A DNA stretch of 19,788 nt from the NCBI GenBank assembly GCA_022705125.1, contig JAKJFB010000019.1, forward strand, positions 1 to 19,788, given 5' to 3'. Shown here piece by piece: positions 16,829 through 19,788 of this stretch; positions within the stretch are counted from its first letter, which is position 1, and the number at the start of each line of letters is the position of its first letter. The notes under the pieces were generated by a model, which was not told the DNA's origin, ran no database searches, and worked only from the letters and a program-made list of their open reading frames with translations. A program made the position numbers and the translations under genes. Source of the stretch: Pseudomonadota bacterium. GTDB taxonomy: Bacteria; Pseudomonadota; Gammaproteobacteria; Pseudomonadales; UBA5518.

Positions 16829-17332
16829 TCAGGGCGACGACCTCCAGCTTTCGAGGGAGCGCTCGCGGGGCGCGCCGAACGCGAACAGCGGCCAGCAGAA
16901 GGCACTGGTCAGGCTGCCCATCAGAAAGATCAGGCTCGAGGTCGCGTGGCCGGCCAGGTTCTGCACCCAGTGACACAGAACCTGGTCCGTTGCGCACAGC
17001 GCAAACACCAGCAGCATCTGCTGCAGCAGGCTGTAGTGCAGCATCCTTTGCCGCAGCAGGACGGCTGCGTAAGCGACAACGGACAGCGCGAGCGCGTGGC
17101 GCCCGAGCACACCGCCCTCGAGACCGTCCATCAGCAGTCCCAGCATCCAGGCCGATCCGATGCCGAAACCCTGGGGCAGGCGCAGGATCCAGAAGATCAC
17201 CACCAGCGCGAGCCAATTCGGCCGCGCCGGCTGCAGCCACACCGGCAGCGGATACAGCGAGGCGAGCAGCGCGGCCAGCCCGGTCGCCGCCACCGCGAAC
17301 GGTAGCGGGGCGCCCTGCTCGTCGGCCCTCAC
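16829..17332 (-). CDS. mreD: Rod shape-determining protein MreD
   Basis: Small integral membrane protein of the elongasome (MreB-MreC-MreD with RodA and PBP2), needed for rod shape. The 167 residues form about five hydrophobic segments. They include the family blocks PNWLALVVIFWILRLPQGFGIG (39-60) and GLLMDGLEGGVLGRHALAL (65-83). The GTG start overlaps the mreC stop as GTGA and has AGGA 9 nt upstream, so it is translationally coupled to mreC. maf follows 30 bp downstream. Sequence conservation in MreD is low generally; identification rests on topology, these blocks and position. Confidence 0.93.
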   Translation of the reverse strand: MRADEQGAPLPFAVAATGLAALLASLYPLPVWLQPARPNWLALVVIFWILRLPQGFGIGSAWMLGLLMDGLEGGVLGRHALALSVVAYAAVLLRQRMLHYSLLQQMLLVFALCATDQVLCHWVQNLAGHATSSLIFLMGSLTSAFCWPLFAFGAPRERSLESWRSSP

Positions 17333-18312
17333 GGGGGGCCGTCCTGGCCGGGCGCGGCCGGCGCGCCAGCATCGGCTCGCGGCGCCGCCCCCGGCACTCC
17401 GGCATCCACCGGCTCCTGCGCGGTTCCGGACGGCGCGGCTTCGGAAGACGCGGCGTCAACGCTCGCCTCGCCCTCGGTGACGACCAGCACGTGACGGCTG
17501 CGATCGAGTTGTGCGCTGGGACGCGCCACCACCACCGCGAAGGGTTTGCCGGGATCGTTGGTCACCGACTCGACCACGCCGACCGGATAGCCTCCCGGAA
17601 ACCGCTGCCCCAGCCCGGAGCTGACCAGGAGATCCCCGGGGCGCACGTCCATCGTCGAGGCGACATGGTTGACGTCGAGGACATCGATACGACCCTCTCC
17701 CTCGACCATCACCCGGACGCCGTTGCGCACCACCTGCGCGGGCAACGCATGCATGGAATCGGTGACGAGCAGCACGCGGCTGCTGAAACGGCTGACCTCG
17801 ATGATCTGCCCGAACAGGCCGTAGGCATCGATCACCGCCTGTCCCTCGGCGAGGCCGTGGGCAGTGCCCTTGTCGATCACCACGGTCTGGCTGGACATGT
17901 CGGGCGAGACGCCGATGATCTCGGCGACGAGCACGCGCTCGTCGAGCAGCGCCGTGGAATTCAGCAACTCGCGCAGGCGCACGTTCTCCGCCGCGAGCGC
18001 GGCGAGACGCTGGGTACTGGCGCGCAGCACGAGCGCCTCGGCCCGCAGCACGCGGTTCTCCTCGATCAGGGTGTCGCGGGAAACGACCACTTCGCGCGCC
18101 CAGCCGAACAGTCGGCCGGGCAGCGTGGTCACCCAGTAGAACGGCACGGCAGCATCGGCAAACGCGACGCGCGCCGGCCCGAGCGCGCCAAAGCGCCAGT
18201 CCGCGAGCATCAGCAGCACGGACGCAATCACCAGCGCCGCAACACGCGCGCTTATCGACGGTCCGCTGCGGAATATGGGCTTGATCGCGTTTCTCCCCGT
18301 CACCACCGGCAA
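17329..18312 (-). CDS. mreC: Rod shape-determining protein MreC
   Basis: Bitopic periplasmic scaffold that activates PBP2/RodA. The protein has up to 327 residues: a short cytoplasmic N-terminus, one transmembrane helix (about 22-38), a coiled coil (about 78-118) and the periplasmic beta domain (about 125-270). An Ala/Pro-rich tail ends it (about 285-327). Family landmarks are VVIDKGTAHGLAEGQAVI, SRVLLVTDSMHALPAQVVRNG and VSSGLGQRFPGGYPVGVV. The start is unclear. The coordinate given uses TTG 18312; GTG at 18306 and 18303 are alternatives. Homologues start MKPIF, which aligns to an ATC codon at 18285-18283 that has GGGGAG 7 nt upstream. mreD is coupled downstream. Confidence 0.93.
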   Translation of the reverse strand: MPVVTGRNAIKPIFRSGPSISARVAALVIASVLLMLADWRFGALGPARVAFADAAVPFYWVTTLPGRLFGWAREVVVSRDTLIEENRVLRAEALVLRASTQRLAALAAENVRLRELLNSTALLDERVLVAEIIGVSPDMSSQTVVIDKGTAHGLAEGQAVIDAYGLFGQIIEVSRFSSRVLLVTDSMHALPAQVVRNGVRVMVEGEGRIDVLDVNHVASTMDVRPGDLLVSSGLGQRFPGGYPVGVVESVTNDPGKPFAVVVARPSAQLDRSRHVLVVTEGEASVDAASSEAAPSGTAQEPVDAGVPGAAPRADAGAPAAPGQDGPP

Positions 18313-18329
18313 TGCTCGGATCCGGTCCC

Positions 18330-18353
18330 GCCCGGCCGGGTCGGTCGCCGGGC
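18330..18353 (-). promoter_or_regulatory. GC-rich hairpin between mreB and mreC
   Basis: GCCCGGC (18330-18336) and GCCGGGC (18347-18353) are exact reverse complements around a 10-nt loop, in the 59-bp gap between the mreB stop and the mreC start region. There is no T-run after it on the transcribed strand, so a strong terminator is unlikely. A processing or stability element, or partial attenuation that lowers mreC relative to mreB, would fit. Confidence 0.4.
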
Positions 18354-18371
18354 CTGCTCACGCCACGCGGA

Positions 18372-19703
<1,332 letters not shown>

Positions 19704-19788
19704 ATGTCGATCAGTGAACAGGACATGGCCCGCGTCGCCGAACTGGCGCGCATCCGCCTCGACGACGTCACCGTGGCCGACGTCACCC
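19704..19788 (+). CDS. gatC: Asp-tRNA(Asn)/Glu-tRNA(Gln) amidotransferase subunit GatC (partial, N-terminus only)
   Basis: Only the first 28 codons are visible. The translation starts MSISEQDMARVAELARIRL, which matches the GatC N-terminal helix pattern (start, acidic residues, then hydrophobic VAELARIRL). GatC is the small subunit that holds GatA and GatB together in the indirect pathway for Gln-tRNA(Gln) or Asn-tRNA(Asn). The position divergent from mreB is the standard gatCAB location in Pseudomonas-like Gammaproteobacteria, so gatA and gatB are expected just outside the window. The ATG at 19704 has GGA about 9 nt upstream; an in-frame ATG at 19725 is a weaker alternative. Confidence 0.87.
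   Translation, partial: MSISEQDMARVAELARIRLDDVTVADVT

Overview
The window is a GC-rich gammaproteobacterial chromosome segment. It is densely packed with envelope-biogenesis and regulatory housekeeping genes, and every long gene in it belongs to a recognisable conserved family. Gene order follows the murA-to-rpoN/PTS-Ntr block and the mreBCD-maf-rng-yhdP-nitrilase block found in Pseudomonas-like and other Gammaproteobacteria; gatC next to mreB also fits a Pseudomonas-like rather than an enterobacterial layout. The species cannot be told from the sequence. I see no mobile elements, CRISPR arrays, tRNA or rRNA genes.

Layout. (1) 1-1161, minus strand: ibaG then murA (murA runs off the left edge). 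(2) 1162-1422: divergent intergenic region with a symmetrical -10-like element. (3) 1423-4352, plus strand: kdsD, kdsC, lptA, lptB, which make Kdo precursor and power LPS transport. (4) 4353-4464: a good sigma-70-type promoter and an inverted repeat ahead of rpoN. (5) 4465-9357, plus: rpoN, hpf, ptsN, rapZ, ptsO (NPr), mgtE, the nitrogen-PTS cluster with a magnesium transporter coupled to its end; darP follows at 9372-9881. (6) 9866-19409, minus: mreB, mreC, mreD, maf, rng, yhdP and a nitrilase-family amidase, reading right to left with several 4-8 bp overlaps. This array collides with darP through a 16-bp convergent overlap. (7) 19410-19703: divergent intergenic region between mreB and gatC; gatC is cut by the right edge.

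What stands out is absence and junctions rather than a new system. lptC, normally between kdsC and lptA, is missing with only 27 bp left between them. The mlaFEDCB genes that usually precede ibaG are missing. tldD and pmbA, which often flank darP, are missing. mreC shows a Shine-Dalgarno sequence spaced for an ATC codon exactly where homologues begin with ATG. RapZ lacks most of the basic C-terminal residues used for sRNA binding in E. coli. Several short inverted repeats lie at the operon boundaries. I did not find convincing evidence of a previously undescribed multi-gene system.
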